From contig JAGSHF010000009.1 in assembly GCA_023954685.1 (NCBI GenBank), positions 1 through 34,596 on the forward strand: a stretch of 34,596 bases of DNA. The letters run 5' to 3'. Both the position numbers and the translations under genes were made by a program. Under the pieces are notes generated by a model, which saw nothing but the letters and a program-made list of their open reading frames with translations, made no database searches and was not told where the DNA came from. Below, in pieces: positions 33,029 through 34,596 of the stretch. The first letter of the stretch is position 1; each line of letters begins with the position of its first letter. The DNA is from Flavobacteriaceae bacterium. Its GTDB lineage: Bacteria; Bacteroidota; Bacteroidia; Flavobacteriales; Flavobacteriaceae.

Positions 33029-34596
33029 TTGAAAACGTCTTTTAAAGCCATATTAATTCTACTTATCTCAGTACTTTTTATAGCGGGTTGTTCACGTAAA
33101 AAAGATAGTTTTGTTAATAGGAACTTTCATGCTGTAGCCACAGAGTATAACGTCTTATATAATGGCTATAATGCTCTGGAATCAGGACGTAAATCATTGA
33201 ATGACTCTTATGAAGATGATTATTGGGAAATCCTTCCTATTGAGCGAATGCAAATTACGGATGAAATTATACTTCCCGGGCAATCTAAAAATTCTGATTT
33301 TGAAAAAGCAGAAGAAAAAGCAGTAAAAGCAATCCAAAAGCATGGTATGAACATCGATGGCAAGGAAAAAAACCCTCAAATTGATGAAGCTTACCTTTTA
33401 CTGGGGAAAGCTAGGTATTTTGATGAACGCTTTGTGCCATCTCTTGAAGCATTTAATTATATTTTATTTAAATACCCAGCTAGCGATAAAATTAATCAGG
33501 CAAAGATATGGCGTGAAAAAACGAATATTCGTTTAGAGAATGATGAGTTGGCAATAAAGAATTTAAAGCGTTTATTGGAACAAGAACAGTTAGAAAAACA
33601 AGACCTTGCTGATGCTACGTCAATGCTCGCACAAGCATATATTAATACTAAATTTCTGGACAGTGCAGTATGGCAATTAGAAATTGCTGCAAATGCCACA
33701 AAAAGTAACGATGAGCGTGGGCGTTATAGGATTATTCAAGGACAGCTTTACAATGCGCTTGGGAAACGCGATAGTGCTAATTATGCGTTTGACAAAGTTA
33801 TAGAATTGCACAGGAAAACACCTAGAATATATTTTATTGCGGCACACGTAGGAAAATCTAAAAATTTTGATATTAAAACCGGAGATAAAATCCAGTTTTT
33901 AGAATTACTTACAGAGCTTGAAGAGAATAGAGAAAATCGACCATTTTTAGATAAAATATACCATCAAATTGCAGAGTATCACCTTGCCGATAGCTCTTTG
34001 TTTTTGGCAGAAGATTATTATAAAAGAGCCCTAAACGTTGATTCTAGGGATAAGCACCTCATGGCATTGTGTTATGAAGCGTTGGGCACGATGAACTTTG
34101 ACTATAATGATTATAAAGTTGCAGGAGCATATTATGATAGCACCTTGTTAAATTTAAAAGATAACAGCAAATCGTTTAGAGCGATTAAACGAAAAAGGGA
34201 CAATCTTGATGATGTTATTTTTTATGAAGCTATTGCTCAGCGAAATGACAGTATCTTAAATTTAGTAAGTTTAACAGAAGAAGAGCGTTTGATTGTTTTT
34301 AATGAATATGTAGCTAAACTGAAGGCAGAAGCTGAAGCGCAAAAACAAAGAGATGAAATAGCAAAGCGAAATAATATTGGTATTGGAGTAAGTCCAATTT
34401 CTAATGCGGTAGGTATGACGGCAGTTCAAAACGTGACTTCGTTCTATTTTTATAATCCCACTACCGTATCTTATGGGAGAAATGAATTTAGAAAAGTATG
34501 GGGTCAACGACCGTTAGAAGATAATTGGAGATGGGCAAATAAGGGAATTGGTGGATCTGGAATTGAAATTGTAGATGATGTCATTAGAAACGCAAC
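33029..34596 (+). CDS. sprE: SprE/PorW-like TPR lipoprotein (partial, runs off the right edge)
   Basis: About 522 residues are visible before the window ends. A lipoprotein signal peptide spans 1-20 with lipobox FIAGC and the lipidated Cys21. Next comes the NFHAVATEYNVLYNGYNAL segment, then helical TPR-like repeats (for example LLLGKARYFDERFVPSLEAF and LGTMNFDYNDYKVAGAYY). This matches SprE/PorW, an outer-membrane-associated lipoprotein needed for type IX secretion and gliding. The start must be TTG at 33029: an in-frame TAA lies at 33011-33013 and no ATG precedes the signal peptide. Full-length relatives are considerably longer, so the C-terminus lies outside the window. Confidence 0.85.
   Translation, partial: MKTSFKAILILLISVLFIAGCSRKKDSFVNRNFHAVATEYNVLYNGYNALESGRKSLNDSYEDDYWEILPIERMQITDEIILPGQSKNSDFEKAEEKAVKAIQKHGMNIDGKEKNPQIDEAYLLLGKARYFDERFVPSLEAFNYILFKYPASDKINQAKIWREKTNIRLENDELAIKNLKRLLEQEQLEKQDLADATSMLAQAYINTKFLDSAVWQLEIAANATKSNDERGRYRIIQGQLYNALGKRDSANYAFDKVIELHRKTPRIYFIAAHVGKSKNFDIKTGDKIQFLELLTELEENRENRPFLDKIYHQIAEYHLADSSLFLAEDYYKRALNVDSRDKHLMALCYEALGTMNFDYNDYKVAGAYYDSTLLNLKDNSKSFRAIKRKRDNLDDVIFYEAIAQRNDSILNLVSLTEEERLIVFNEYVAKLKAEAEAQKQRDEIAKRNNIGIGVSPISNAVGMTAVQNVTSFYFYNPTTVSYGRNEFRKVWGQRPLEDNWRWANKGIGGSGIEIVDDVIRNA

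Noticed and set aside
33194-34507. Short minus-strand frames opposite the SprE-like gene
   Set aside because: The plus-strand frame is continuous from 33029 to the window end with a signal peptide and TPR-like helices, so these are shadows.
1-34596. CRISPR array, insertion sequence, tRNA or integration site
   Set aside because: No regularly spaced repeats, transposase-like frames, terminal inverted repeats or tRNA-like cloverleaf were seen when reading both strands by eye.

Overview
The window is AT-rich bacterial DNA with tightly packed genes. Several features point to a marine-type member of the Flavobacteriia (Bacteroidota): repeated TAnnTTTG -7 promoter boxes, Bacteroidota-specific families (DUF4254, DUF5687, and families I recall as DUF6341 and DUF6427), and a SprE/PorW-type gliding and type IX secretion lipoprotein at the right edge. 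I cannot name the genus. I see no rRNA, tRNA, CRISPR array, insertion sequence or phage gene, and no gene-free stretch longer than about 200 bases.

Positions 1-20942 (+ strand) and 20939-23421 (- strand) form a surface-polysaccharide locus of the Wzx/Wzy type. In order it holds: the tail of an unidentified gene; a Wzz-like chain-length protein; rfbB-rfbA-rfbC-rfbD (dTDP-L-rhamnose); a sulfate-activation block (cysQ, a double-DUF2061 membrane protein, cysC, cysD, cysN); a Wzx flippase; GT4 and GT2 glycosyltransferases; a Wzy/WaaL-like membrane protein; two more GT4-type transferases (one with a DUF1972 N-terminus); a second Wzy/WaaL-like protein; UDP-glucose 6-dehydrogenase and UDP-glucuronate decarboxylase (UDP-GlcA, then UDP-xylose); and a polyprenyl-phosphate sugar-phosphate transferase that would start the repeat unit. 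Convergent to these are a WbuB-like GT4 and a PaaK/CapK-like adenylate-forming enzyme.

Taken together, the locus supplies activated rhamnose, glucuronate and xylose, plus APS/PAPS. The central hypothesis is that it builds a rhamnose-, uronate- and xylose-containing polysaccharide that may be sulfated, a composition resembling the green-algal polysaccharide ulvan. No sulfotransferase is visible here, so sulfation remains an inference.

Positions 23521-28372 are mostly housekeeping or family-conserved genes: purD, a small one-TM protein, a polytopic membrane protein, upp, a DUF4254 protein and a GT9 heptosyltransferase-like enzyme. Convergent neighbours overlap at their 3' ends. Positions 28406-29461 (-) encode a PaaE-like flavin/2Fe-2S reductase. 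Positions 29575-32855 form an operon of a PadR repressor, a PadR-associated membrane protein, a DUF5687 ABC permease and its ATPase. It is headed by a perfect 11-bp inverted repeat that overlaps the -7 box and lies next to the start codon, and it is followed by a strong hairpin. The window ends inside the sprE/porW-like lipoprotein gene, which starts with TTG at 33029.
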